From an uncultured Bacteroides sp. (lineage in GTDB: Bacteria > Bacteroidota > Bacteroidia > Bacteroidales > Bacteroidaceae), in assembly GCA_947176775.1 (NCBI GenBank), contig CAMWRY010000008.1, positions 1 to 33,547 of the forward strand: a stretch of DNA of 33,547 bases, read 5' to 3'. This document shows positions 1 through 8,336 of the stretch, one piece after another; positions within the stretch are counted from its first letter, which is position 1, and each line of letters opens with the position of its first letter. The translations under genes were made by a program, and so were the position numbers. Below the pieces are notes generated by a model. It did no database searches. It saw only the letters and a list, made by a program, of their open reading frames with translations, and was not told the origin of the DNA.

Positions 1-1
1 C

Positions 2-1090
2 CGCGAAGTAATCAAGAAAATCGGCGATACCAAGGGCGAGTACATGTGCGACAGCAACGCGTGCGGCGTGCTGAGCGCCATCCACGAGCAGAGCCCCGAC
101 ATCAACCGCGGCGTAGAGCGCCAGGACCCCATGGACCAGGGTGCCGGCGACCAAGGCATGATGTTCGGCTATGCCACCAACGAGACGGAGAACTACATGC
201 CGCTCTCGCTCGACCTGGCACACCGCATCCTGCTGGTACTGGCCGACATCCGCCGCGAAGGCCAGGTGATGACCTACCTCCGTCCCGATGCCAAGAGCCA
301 GGTGACCATCGAGTACGATGACAACGGCACGCCCGTGCGCATCGACACCATTGTGGTCTCCACCCAGCACGACGACTTCATACAGCCCACTGACAGCAGC
401 GAGGCCGCACAGCTCAAGGCCGACGAGGAGATGCTGGCTCAAATCCGCCGCGATGTCATCGAGGTGCTGATGCCGCGTGTCATCGCCTCCATCCATGCCG
501 AAAAGGTGCTGGCGCTGTTCAACGACGGCATCAAGTATCACGTCAACCCCACGGGCAAGTTCGTTATTGGCGGCCCCCACGGTGACACGGGGCTGACGGG
601 ACGCAAAATCATCGTCGATACCTATGGCGGCAAGGGTGCCCACGGTGGCGGTGCCTTCTCCGGCAAAGACCCCTCGAAAGTGGACCGTAGCGCTGCATAC
701 GCCGCACGCCACATCGCCAAGAACCTGGTAGCTGCCGGCGTGGCCGACGAGATGCTGGTACAGGTGAGCTATGCCATCGGCGTGGCGCGCCCCATCAACA
801 TCTTCGTGGATACCTACGGCCGCAGCCACGTCAACATGAGTGACGGCGAGATTGCCCGTAAGATTGACGAACTGTTCGACCTCCGTCCCAAAGCCATCGA
901 AGACCGCCTGAAGCTGCGCAACCCCATCTATCAGGAGACTGCCGCCTACGGACACATGGGGCGCAAACCGCAGATAGTCACCAAGCATTTCCGCTCGCGC
1001 TACGAGGGCAACAAGGATGTAGAGGTGGAACTCTTCACTTGGGAGAAGCTGGACTACGTGGACAAGGTGAAGGCTGCGTTCGGGCTATAA
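2..1090 (+). CDS. metK: S-adenosylmethionine synthase (5' end truncated by window)
   Basis: Frame is open from base 2; translation contains [29 protein letters not shown] and [26 protein letters not shown], which are MetK signatures. Confidence 0.97.
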   Translation, partial: REVIKKIGDTKGEYMCDSNACGVLSAIHEQSPDINRGVERQDPMDQGAGDQGMMFGYATNETENYMPLSLDLAHRILLVLADIRREGQVMTYLRPDAKSQVTIEYDDNGTPVRIDTIVVSTQHDDFIQPTDSSEAAQLKADEEMLAQIRRDVIEVLMPRVIASIHAEKVLALFNDGIKYHVNPTGKFVIGGPHGDTGLTGRKIIVDTYGGKGAHGGGAFSGKDPSKVDRSAAYAARHIAKNLVAAGVADEMLVQVSYAIGVARPINIFVDTYGRSHVNMSDGEIARKIDELFDLRPKAIEDRLKLRNPIYQETAAYGHMGRKPQIVTKHFRSRYEGNKDVEVELFTWEKLDYVDKVKAAFGL

Positions 1091-1094
1091 GTTT

Positions 1095-1158
1095 TTTTGA
1101 AGGAATAATGGGGGTGTAGAAATCTGTGGTCACACACACCTCCATAGCTCCTTCAAAA
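1095..1158. repeat. Imperfect inverted repeat / terminator-like hairpin after metK
   Basis: TTTTGAAGGA (1095-1104) pairs perfectly with TCCTTCAAAA (1149-1158), with further partial pairing of GGGGGTGT and ACACCTCC inside. Confidence 0.6.
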
Positions 1159-1225
1159 GGACTTCTTTCAAAAATTATTCCAGCAGATAGGAAGATTGAT
1201 AGAAAGAGAAATAAACGATTTCGTA

Positions 1226-1262
1226 GTTTACCGGTAAACGTATTTGCAGTTTACTGTTAATC
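1226..1262. promoter_or_regulatory. Operator-like dyads: GTTTACCGGTAAAC plus a degenerate second copy
   Basis: Perfect 14-bp palindrome at 1226-1239; GTTTACTGTTAATC at 1249-1262 is a degenerate copy 23 bp downstream. Confidence 0.4.
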
Positions 1263-1406
1263 TGATATGATTTTGAAATATAATTGGGTGAATGATAGTT
1301 GTTTACGATATATTCTACTGCCCGGGTATAGCTTGAATCCGTGTCTGAACTGTACTTGCCCTATACCAAAACCATATCTCCTCCGCATTCATAGCAACAG
1401 AGCCTA

Positions 1407-1483
1407 TACGGAGCAGATACGGAGCTGGTACGGAGCAGATACGGAGGTTGCACGGAGATTGCACGGAGATACTACGGAGATGG
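1407..1483. repeat. Seven tandem copies of an 11-bp unit (T/C)ACGGAGnnnn
   Basis: TACGGAGCAGA, TACGGAGCTGG, TACGGAGCAGA, TACGGAGGTTG, CACGGAGATTG, CACGGAGATAC, TACGGAGATGG read head to tail with no gaps. Confidence 0.95.
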
Positions 1484-1540
1484 AGTAGGATAATATGAAA
1501 GTCGTGGCAGCTATTTTAATCTCCCTTTTTGTTCTATTTT

Positions 1541-1571
1541 TTTGCAATATCCCTGAAATGGTGTATTTTTG
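1541..1571 (+). promoter_or_regulatory. Bacteroides-type promoter TTTG-N19-TATTTTTG
   Basis: TTTG at 1541-1544, 19-nt spacer, TATTTTTG at 1564-1571; sits 28 nt upstream of the ATG at 1600. Confidence 0.75.
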
Positions 1572-1599
1572 TGGCTAGCAACAAAATTAGAACTGGACT

Positions 1600-2020
1600 A
1601 TGAAAAACATTTTGCCTGTTCTACAATCTGTTCACTCACGACCCCTATTCGTATCAGCGGTTCAAGCAGTCCTCGCTCTACCGACTGCTGAACAGTAAAA
1701 AGTTCTGGACTTACTCCATCCTGAAGGACGACCACATGGAGGAAGAGGTGAAGGACTTCATCATTGCCGACGGAGAGAATGCCCGCTGCTGCGGCCCCGG
1801 ATGGGACTACTTTGCCAGCGACTCCATCTTCATCAAGGTACAGACCATCTCGAAGAGTTGCTACGACATCTATCACCGGATGATAGACCAGCTCTGCACC
1901 AACGGCGGCGCCTACATCCCCATGCCGGCCAACATAGGGAGCAACATCAGCGGCGGAACGGTGTACGGTTGCTTCCGCGTGAGCGCCGTGTCCGAGAAGG
2001 GGGTGGAGATGAAGGAGTAG
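1600..2020 (+). pseudogene. Truncated, frame-disrupted DUF4249-like (outer-membrane/cell-surface) gene remnant
   Basis: ATG at 1600 opens only a 32-codon frame. The conserved-looking C-terminus (FYNLFTHDPYSYQRFKQSSLYRLLNSKKFWTYSILKDDH...KVQTISKSCYDIYHRMIDQL...PANIGSNISGGTVYGCFRVSAVSEK) runs in another frame, opening after a TGA at 1601, with no start until Met at 1736. Confidence 0.6.
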
Positions 2021-2134
2021 CTCCCCGGAACACTTGCATTTCTTCTTTGACAGAGGAACTACAGGTATTTTGTTTCAAATCTCCCTGAAATCATGTACCT
2101 TTGCGGCAATACTTCAAAGATAAATAGCAATACG

Positions 2135-2722
2135 ATGAACAAGATAAATGCCGTATGTGTGTACTGCGCTTCGAGTACCAAGATAGATGCCGCCTACTTC
2201 GATGCCGCCCGTGAACTGGGTACCCTGCTGGGACAGGGAGGCATCCGGGTGATTAACGGGGCGGGAAATATGGGCCTGATGGCCGCCGTGTCGGATGCCG
2301 CCCTCCGGGCCGGAGGCGAGGTGACGGGTGTCATCCCCCGTTTCATGGTGGAGCAAGGGTGGCAGCACACCGCGCTCACGCGCCTTGTGGAAGTGGAAAG
2401 CATGCACGAACGGAAAAAGATGATGGCCGACCTGAGCGATGCCGTCATTGCCCTGCCCGGCGGCTGCGGCACGCTGGAAGAGCTGCTGGAAATCATCACC
2501 TGGAAGCAACTGGGCCTCTATCTGAATCCGATTGTGATACTGAACGTGAAGAACTACTTCGACCCTCTGCTCGACATGTTGCGGCAGGCGGTGGACGAAC
2601 ACTTCATGCGCATGCAGCATGGTGCCATCTGGCAAGTGGCCCGGACACCGCAGGAAGCGGTGGAACTGGTACAGACTACCCCCGTGTGGGACGTTTCCAT
2701 CCGTAAATTCGCCGCGATATGA
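2135..2722 (+). CDS. TIGR00730/LOG family Rossmann-fold protein (nucleotide 5'-monophosphate phosphoribohydrolase-like)
   Basis: MNKINAVCVYCASSTKID and LPGGCGTLEELLEIITWKQLG (PGGxGTxxE motif). Start placed at ATG 2135 rather than 2093. Confidence 0.93.
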   Translation: MNKINAVCVYCASSTKIDAAYFDAARELGTLLGQGGIRVINGAGNMGLMAAVSDAALRAGGEVTGVIPRFMVEQGWQHTALTRLVEVESMHERKKMMADLSDAVIALPGGCGTLEELLEIITWKQLGLYLNPIVILNVKNYFDPLLDMLRQAVDEHFMRMQHGAIWQVARTPQEAVELVQTTPVWDVSIRKFAAI

Positions 2723-3453
2723 TGAGAGCGCTACTGATGGCTTGGGCAGGAGTGGGAACGGAGGGCATCCCCATCCCCTATTCGCCGAGGATGGATGATG
2801 GTATCACCGTCATCCTGCTGTGCTGCTTCTTTCTGTCGGCTTACGTCCTGTCGCGCAGCCGCAAGTTTCTGCTGCAACTGGTGAAGGACTTCCTGCTGCA
2901 CCGCGAACGCACCAGCATCTTTGCAACTTCTACGGCTGCCGACATGCGATATCTGTTGTTGCTGGTCGTGCAGACCTGTATTCTGGCCGGTGTCTGCCTC
3001 TTTAATTGTTTCAACGACCTTCAACCTACCTTGGTACACCACGTCTGGCCGGAGTATCTGCTGGCTCTCTACATCGGCATCTGCCTGCTTTACTTGTGCC
3101 TGAAGTGGTTGCTCTACTCTTTTCTGGGTTGGATTTTTTTTGACGAAAGTACTACCACGCTATGGCTGGAGTCTTATTCCACGTTACTCTATTATTTGGG
3201 ATTTGCCCTGTTTCCGTTTGCCCTGTTCATCGTGTATTTCGATTTGAACTTGCAATTGACAATCATAATAGGACTGTTTTTGGTCTTTTTGGCCAAAATG
3301 TTGATGTTGTACAAGTGGCTAAAGCTTTTTTGTAATAATTTATATGGCAGTTCACTTTTAATTTTGTACTTTTGTGCCCTTGAAATTATGCCTTGCCTTG
3401 TGCTGTATCAAGGCATGCTGCATCTAAACGATTATTTGATAATAAAATTTTAG
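2719..3453 (+). CDS. DUF4271 domain-containing integral membrane protein
   Basis: Multiple hydrophobic segments; position between the LOG gene and hemD; GIPIPYSPRMDDGI N-terminus typical of the family. Start overlaps the preceding stop (ATGA). Confidence 0.8.
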   Translation: MMRALLMAWAGVGTEGIPIPYSPRMDDGITVILLCCFFLSAYVLSRSRKFLLQLVKDFLLHRERTSIFATSTAADMRYLLLLVVQTCILAGVCLFNCFNDLQPTLVHHVWPEYLLALYIGICLLYLCLKWLLYSFLGWIFFDESTTTLWLESYSTLLYYLGFALFPFALFIVYFDLNLQLTIIIGLFLVFLAKMLMLYKWLKLFCNNLYGSSLLILYFCALEIMPCLVLYQGMLHLNDYLIIKF

Positions 3454-3457
3454 GACG

Positions 3458-4210
3458 TTGAAAATTAAGAAAGTACTTGTGTCGCAGCCGAAACCGGCAT
3501 CAGAGAAATCTCCTTACTACGACATTGCCGAAAAATATGGTGTGAAAATTGATTTTCGCCCCTTTATCAAAGTGGAAAGCCTTTCAGCGAAAGAGTTCAG
3601 ACAGCAGAAAATTTCAGTTTTGGATCATACTGCCGTTATTTTTACTTCGCGGCATGCCATTGACCATTTCTTCCATCTTTGCACGGAATTGCGTGTGACA
3701 ATTCCCGAAACTATGAAGTATTTCTGTGTGACAGAGGCGATAGCTCTGTATATCCAGAAGTATGTGCAGTATCGTAAACGCAAGATTTTCTTCGGAAGCA
3801 CTGGGAAGATTGATGACCTGATACCTTCCATCGTGAAACACAAGGCCGAAAAGTACTTGGTACCGATGTCGGATGTACACAGTGACGACGTTAAGAATCT
3901 GCTGGACAAGCATAAGATTCAGCATACCGAAGCCGTCATGTATCGTACCGTCAGCAACGACTTCACTGCCGACGAGGCTTTCGACTATGACATGCTGGTG
4001 TTTTTCAGCCCGGCAGGTATCACTGCCCTGAAGAAGAATTTCCCTGATTTCGACCAGAAGGATATCAAGATCGGAACGTTCGGTTCCACCACCGCCCAGG
4101 CTGTTCGCGACGCCGGTCTTCGTCTGGACTTGGAAGCTCCCAGCGTACAGGCACCCTCAATGACGGCGGCGCTCGACATGTTCATCAAAGAGAATAATAA
4201 AGGAAAGTAA
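3458..4210 (+). CDS. hemD: Uroporphyrinogen-III synthase
   Basis: KIKKVLVSQPKPASEKSPYYDIAEKYGVKIDFRPFIKVE and VFFSPAGITALKKNFPDF. The start codon appears to be TTG. Confidence 0.9.
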   Translation: MKIKKVLVSQPKPASEKSPYYDIAEKYGVKIDFRPFIKVESLSAKEFRQQKISVLDHTAVIFTSRHAIDHFFHLCTELRVTIPETMKYFCVTEAIALYIQKYVQYRKRKIFFGSTGKIDDLIPSIVKHKAEKYLVPMSDVHSDDVKNLLDKHKIQHTEAVMYRTVSNDFTADEAFDYDMLVFFSPAGITALKKNFPDFDQKDIKIGTFGSTTAQAVRDAGLRLDLEAPSVQAPSMTAALDMFIKENNKGK

Positions 4211-4216
4211 TGAAGA

Positions 4217-4247
4217 AGCTGCGAGTTGTAGTTCACAACTCGTAGCT
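4217..4247. repeat. Intergenic hairpin, 13-bp arms with one mismatch/wobble
   Basis: AGCTGCGAGTTGT (4217-4229) / ACAACTCGTAGCT (4235-4247), 5-nt loop. Confidence 0.8.
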
Positions 4248-4259
4248 CTTAACTAACTC

Positions 4260-4679
4260 ATGCCAGATACACTGCGTAAGTCCGAACGACTGGACAAGAA
4301 AAAAGTGATAGAGAAGATGTTTGCAGGCGGTGCGCGCTCGTTTTCAATCTTCCCACTGCGTGTGGTATATCTGCCGGTGGAGGAACTGGAGGCAACCGTC
4401 TCCATCCTTGTCAGTGTATCGAAGCGCCGTTTCAAACGGGCGGTGAAGCGCAACCGCGTGAAACGCCAGATACGCGAAGCCTATCGCACAAACAAGCACG
4501 GACTGCTGGAGGTACTGATGGAGCAGAAGTGCCGTCTGGCCGTTGCTTTCATCTACCTTTCGGACCAGTTGACAGACTCTTCCCTCATCGAGGAGCGCAT
4601 GAAGACGGCTTTGGCGCGCATTGCCGAGAATATAACGGCAGAGGCTGAAACCGAGCCTGCCACTCCGCAAGTGCCATGA
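4260..4679 (+). CDS. rnpA: Ribonuclease P protein component
   Basis: [26 protein letters not shown] is the RnpA signature. Confidence 0.96.
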   Translation: MPDTLRKSERLDKKKVIEKMFAGGARSFSIFPLRVVYLPVEELEATVSILVSVSKRRFKRAVKRNRVKRQIREAYRTNKHGLLEVLMEQKCRLAVAFIYLSDQLTDSSLIEERMKTALARIAENITAEAETEPATPQVP

Positions 4680-4897
4680 AGCGTCTGCTTTCTACCTTGT
4701 TGCTGTTTCCCATCTACTTCTATCAGAGGTGCATATCGCCCCTTACGGGACCCTCATGCCGCTTCACCCCCACCTGTTCGCAATATGCGGTGGAGGCCAT
4801 CAAAAAACATGGACCTTTCAAAGGGCTTTACCTCGCCGTGAAGCGTCTTCTGCGTTGCCATCCCTGGGGAGGTTCCGGATACGACCCCGTTCCATGA
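4676..4897 (+). CDS. yidD: Membrane protein insertion efficiency factor YidD
   Basis: [58 protein letters not shown]; start overlaps the rnpA stop. Confidence 0.97.
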   Translation: MKRLLSTLLLFPIYFYQRCISPLTGPSCRFTPTCSQYAVEAIKKHGPFKGLYLAVKRLLRCHPWGGSGYDPVP

Positions 4898-5529
4898 ACA
4901 TTCCTAAAGACATACATACCCACCGGCTTCCGTCACTACCCGGAACGGCGATTGTGAACGTCGCTCCCGATGCTTTTTCGCCCTGCAAGGGTGAATGGTA
5001 CTCGATAGGCATACATCCCTGGCACGTCACCCCTACCCTTGCTTCCGAGGGTGCTTCCTGTCCGCCGTCGTTACGCCATCCGCAAGTGCTGGCCGTGGGC
5101 GAAGCCGGGCTGGACAAGCTGGCCGCTGCCCCGATGACGCTGCAAGTAGAGTTGTTCAGAAGGCAGGCACGCTGGGCGGAAGAAGCAAGGAAGCCGTTGC
5201 TGATTCACCTGGTGAAGGCGACCGACGAGTTGCTGAAGGTGAAGCGAGAGCTATGTCCCTCCGTCCCGTGGATTATCCACGGTTTCCGCGGCAAGGCGGC
5301 ACTGGCAGAAGAGTACCTGCGACACGGTTTTCACCTCTCGTTCGGAGAGAAATATCAGGAAGCGGCACTTTGCACGATGCCTGCTTGCCGCCTCTTCATC
5401 GAGACGGACGAAAGTGAAATCGCCGTTCGCGAACTGTATGTCCGAGCTGCCCGGGTGCGCGGCATCTCCCCCGAAGAATTGGAGGAAACCGTCCGGAGAA
5501 ATGTCCGTACCCTCTTTTTTAGACCCTAA
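4894..5529 (+). CDS. TatD family metal-dependent hydrolase
   Basis: IHTHR..., [47 protein letters not shown]. Start placed at ATG 4894, overlapping the yidD stop. Confidence 0.9.
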   Translation: MNIPKDIHTHRLPSLPGTAIVNVAPDAFSPCKGEWYSIGIHPWHVTPTLASEGASCPPSLRHPQVLAVGEAGLDKLAAAPMTLQVELFRRQARWAEEARKPLLIHLVKATDELLKVKRELCPSVPWIIHGFRGKAALAEEYLRHGFHLSFGEKYQEAALCTMPACRLFIETDESEIAVRELYVRAARVRGISPEELEETVRRNVRTLFFRP

Positions 5530-5532
5530 GAA

Positions 5533-5564
5533 CTTGCTTCTTCGGATAAAGAGTCGTATTTTTG
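5533..5564 (+). promoter_or_regulatory. Promoter for tyrS (CTTG-N20-TATTTTTG)
   Basis: CTTG 5533-5536, 20-nt spacer, TATTTTTG 5557-5564. Confidence 0.65.
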
Positions 5565-5632
5565 CGCAATCTTAAAACAAGGCTCTAAGCAGACAATCAA
5601 TACATTAATTAATCAGATAACATATTCATTCG

Positions 5633-6925
5633 ATGAACTTTGTAGAAGAATTAAGATGGCGTGGCATGCTCCACGATATGATGCCGGGTACGGAAGAACT
5701 TTTGGCTAAGGAACAAGTGACTGCATACATCGGTTTCGACCCCACAGCAGACTCTTTGCACATCGGTCACCTTTGCAGCGTGATGATTTTGCGCCATTTC
5801 CAGCGTTGCGGACACAAGCCGTTGGCGCTGATTGGCGGTGCCACGGGTATGATTGGCGACCCCTCGGGCAAGTCGGCCGAACGTAACCTGCTGACGGAAG
5901 AGACCTTGCGCCACAACATGGAAGGCATGAAGGCGCAACTCTCCAAGTTCTTGGATTTCGAGTCGGATGCCCCCAACCGCGCCGAGCTGGTGAACAACTA
6001 CGACTGGATGAAGGACTTCTCCTTCCTTGACTTTGCCCGTGAGGTGGGTAAGCACATCACCGTGAACTATATGATGGCTAAAGACTCTGTGAAGAAGCGC
6101 CTCAACGGCGAGGCTCGCGACGGCTTGTCGTTCACCGAGTTTACCTACCAGCTGCTGCAAGGCTATGACTTCCTGCACCTGTATGAGACCAAAGGCTGCA
6201 AGCTGCAAATGGGCGGTAGCGACCAATGGGGAAACATCACCACCGGTTCGGAACTTATCCGCCGCACCAACGGTGGCGAAGCGTTTGCCCTGACCTGTCC
6301 GCTGATTACAAAAGCCGACGGTGGCAAGTTCGGCAAGACGGAGTCCGGAAACATCTGGCTTGACCCACGCTACACCTCTCCCTACAAGTTCTATCAGTTC
6401 TGGCTGAACGTGAGCGACGAAGATGCCAAACGCTACATCAAGATATTTACCGCCCTCTCCCGTGAGGAGATTGAAGCCCTGACGACCGAACACGAAGCGG
6501 CTCCCCACTTGCGCGTGCTCCAGAAACGCCTGGCCAAGGAAGTGACCATCATGGTACACTCCGAAGCTGACTACAATGCAGCGGTAGACGCCTCCAACAT
6601 CCTCTTCGGTAATGCTACTTCCGATGCCCTGAAGAAGCTGGACGAAGACACCCTGCTGGCTGTGTTCGAAGGTGTTCCCCAGTTTGAAATCTCCCGGGAT
6701 ACACTGGCTGCCGGCGTGAAGGCGGTCGACCTGTTCGTAGACCATGCCGCCGTATTTGCCTCCAAGGGCGAGATGCGCAAGCTGGTACAGGGTGGCGGCG
6801 TTTCGCTGAACAAGGAGAAGTTGACAGCCTTCGACCAAGTAGTGACGACAGCCGACTTGCTGGACGAAAAGTACCTGCTGGTGCAACGTGGTAAGAAGAA
6901 CTATTACCTGATTATTGTGAAATAA
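5633..6925 (+). CDS. tyrS: Tyrosine--tRNA ligase
   Basis: [43 protein letters not shown] and [13 protein letters not shown]. Confidence 0.98.
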   Translation: MNFVEELRWRGMLHDMMPGTEELLAKEQVTAYIGFDPTADSLHIGHLCSVMILRHFQRCGHKPLALIGGATGMIGDPSGKSAERNLLTEETLRHNMEGMKAQLSKFLDFESDAPNRAELVNNYDWMKDFSFLDFAREVGKHITVNYMMAKDSVKKRLNGEARDGLSFTEFTYQLLQGYDFLHLYETKGCKLQMGGSDQWGNITTGSELIRRTNGGEAFALTCPLITKADGGKFGKTESGNIWLDPRYTSPYKFYQFWLNVSDEDAKRYIKIFTALSREEIEALTTEHEAAPHLRVLQKRLAKEVTIMVHSEADYNAAVDASNILFGNATSDALKKLDEDTLLAVFEGVPQFEISRDTLAAGVKAVDLFVDHAAVFASKGEMRKLVQGGGVSLNKEKLTAFDQVVTTADLLDEKYLLVQRGKKNYYLIIVK

Positions 6926-7054
6926 CGGCATTAAAGGCGATGATTCGCATATCCGTTTTATTACCATACTCCTCTTTAGTGGCCGGTCTTTGTCTGCAAA
7001 GTATTGCCTCTAAAGTAACGAAGAAACGGAAATAATGCTTCGATAATAAAAAAT

Positions 7055-7092
7055 AGCCCCGAAATATTTGCATATATCGGGGCTTCCTTTTA
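7055..7092 (+). terminator. Rho-independent terminator-like hairpin overlapping the tRNA-Gln promoter
   Basis: AGCCCCGA (7055-7062) / TCGGGGCT (7077-7084), 14-nt loop, followed by TCCTTTTAT. Confidence 0.75.
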
Positions 7093-7098
7093 TCTTTG
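7067..7098 (+). promoter_or_regulatory. Promoter for tRNA-Gln (TTTG-N20-TATCTTTG)
   Basis: TTTG 7067-7070, 20-nt spacer, TATCTTTG 7091-7098. Confidence 0.8.
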
Positions 7099-7127
7099 CA
7101 TCGCTTTTTAACAGAAAGCCCTATGTT

Positions 7128-7198
7128 TGGACTATGGTGTAATGGTAGCACAACAGGTTTTGGTTCTGTTTGTCCAAGTTCGAATCTTGGTAGTCCAA
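7128..7198 (+). tRNA. tRNA-Gln (anticodon TTG)
   Basis: Acceptor TGGACTA/TAGTCCA, anticodon arm ACAGG-TTTTGGT-TCTGT, T arm CCAAG-TTCGAAT-CTTGG, no encoded CCA tail. Confidence 0.95.
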
Positions 7199-7226
7199 CT
7201 TTGTTTTTCATTATTTTTGATTTTTG

Positions 7227-7261
7227 CCCCCTTAGAGTTTTTAGCTTTAAGGGGGTTTTTT
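7227..7261 (+). terminator. Rho-independent terminator after tRNA-Gln
   Basis: CCCCCTTA (7227-7234) / TAAGGGGG (7248-7255) followed by TTTTTT. Confidence 0.9.
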
Positions 7262-7355
7262 AGTTCCCCTTCCTTCTCTTGGCAGTGTCCGCCGGCTCTT
7301 CGTCATTCACCATACATATCGATTCTCTTGATTTAACAAGTCTTTGAACAATATT

Positions 7356-7384
7356 GCTGTATAATTGAGACAAAATTATACAGC
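7356..7384. promoter_or_regulatory. Operator-like dyad upstream of the kduD-like gene
   Basis: GCTGTATAATT (7356-7366) / AATTATACAGC (7374-7384), perfect 11-bp arms, 7-nt spacer; TACATTTG -7 box at 7403-7410. Confidence 0.5.
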
Positions 7385-7502
7385 TTCTCCATTTTCTTTT
7401 GCTACATTTGCACCGTGTACGTAAACGATATGCCTTTGCAACCGAATCGGACGCTTCGTACATCAAGTGAGAACGTCATTTTTAAACTTAATAATTAACA
7501 TT

Positions 7503-8306
7503 ATGAATCCGTATTTGAATTTTTCTTTGGAAGGTAAGGTAGCCTTGGTGACAGGTGCTTCTTATGGTATCGGTTTTGCTATTGCTTCGGCTTTCGCAGA
7601 ACAGGGTGCAACAATCTGTTTCAACGACATCAACCAGGAACTGGTGGACAAAGGTCTGGCTTCATACGCCGAAAAGGGCATTCAGGCTCATGGCTATGTA
7701 TGTGACGTGACCGACGAACCTGCCGTTCAGGCACTCGTAGCTCAGATTGAGAAAGAGGTGGGTACCATCGACATCCTCGTGAACAACGCCGGCATCATCC
7801 GCCGTGTCCCCATGCACGAGATGGAGGCTGCCGATTTCCGCCGCGTTATCGACATCGACCTCAACGCTCCGTTCATCGTATCGAAGGCTGTTCTGCCTGC
7901 CATGATGAAGAAGGGCCACGGTAAAATCATCAACATCTGCTCCATGATGTCCGAACTGGGCCGTGAAACGGTATCGGCATACGCTGCTGCCAAGGGTGGT
8001 CTGAAGATGCTGACACGCAACATCTGCTCCGAATATGGCGAATACAACATCCAGTGTAATGGTATCGGCCCGGGATACATCGCTACTCCCCAAACTGCTC
8101 CGTTGCGCGAAAAGCAGGCCGATGGTAGCCGTCACCCGTTTGATTCGTTCATCTGTGCCAAGACTCCGGCAGGCCGCTGGCTGGATCCGGCAGAACTGAC
8201 CGGTCCTGCTGTGTTCCTGGCATCCGAAGCCTCTAATGCTGTCAACGGTCACATTCTCTATGTAGACGGCGGTATTTTGGCTTACATCGGAAAGCAACCG
8301 AAATAA
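7503..8306 (+). CDS. kduD: SDR-family gluconate 5-dehydrogenase / 2-deoxy-D-gluconate 3-dehydrogenase-like
   Basis: LVTGASYGIGFAIA, NNAGIIRR, YAAAKGGLKMLTRNICSEYG, GPGYIATPQT. Start placed at MNPYLNFSLEGK (ATG 7503). Confidence 0.85.
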   Translation: MNPYLNFSLEGKVALVTGASYGIGFAIASAFAEQGATICFNDINQELVDKGLASYAEKGIQAHGYVCDVTDEPAVQALVAQIEKEVGTIDILVNNAGIIRRVPMHEMEAADFRRVIDIDLNAPFIVSKAVLPAMMKKGHGKIINICSMMSELGRETVSAYAAAKGGLKMLTRNICSEYGEYNIQCNGIGPGYIATPQTAPLREKQADGSRHPFDSFICAKTPAGRWLDPAELTGPAVFLASEASNAVNGHILYVDGGILAYIGKQPK

Positions 8307-8336
8307 GCTGAATGGTGCATCTTTAATTCTCAATTC

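Noticed and set aside
1267-1488. 73-aa ORF in the metK-downstream gap
   Set aside because: Its last third is the 11-bp tandem repeat, it lacks a convincing promoter, and it has no recognisable domain.
5651-6967. 438-aa minus-strand ORF opposite tyrS
   Set aside because: Shadow of a strongly coding + strand gene; composition is implausible and no family motif is visible.
7128-7198. tRNA-Gln as integration site of a mobile element
   Set aside because: No integrase adjacent and no duplicated tRNA 3' end downstream; a terminator follows directly.
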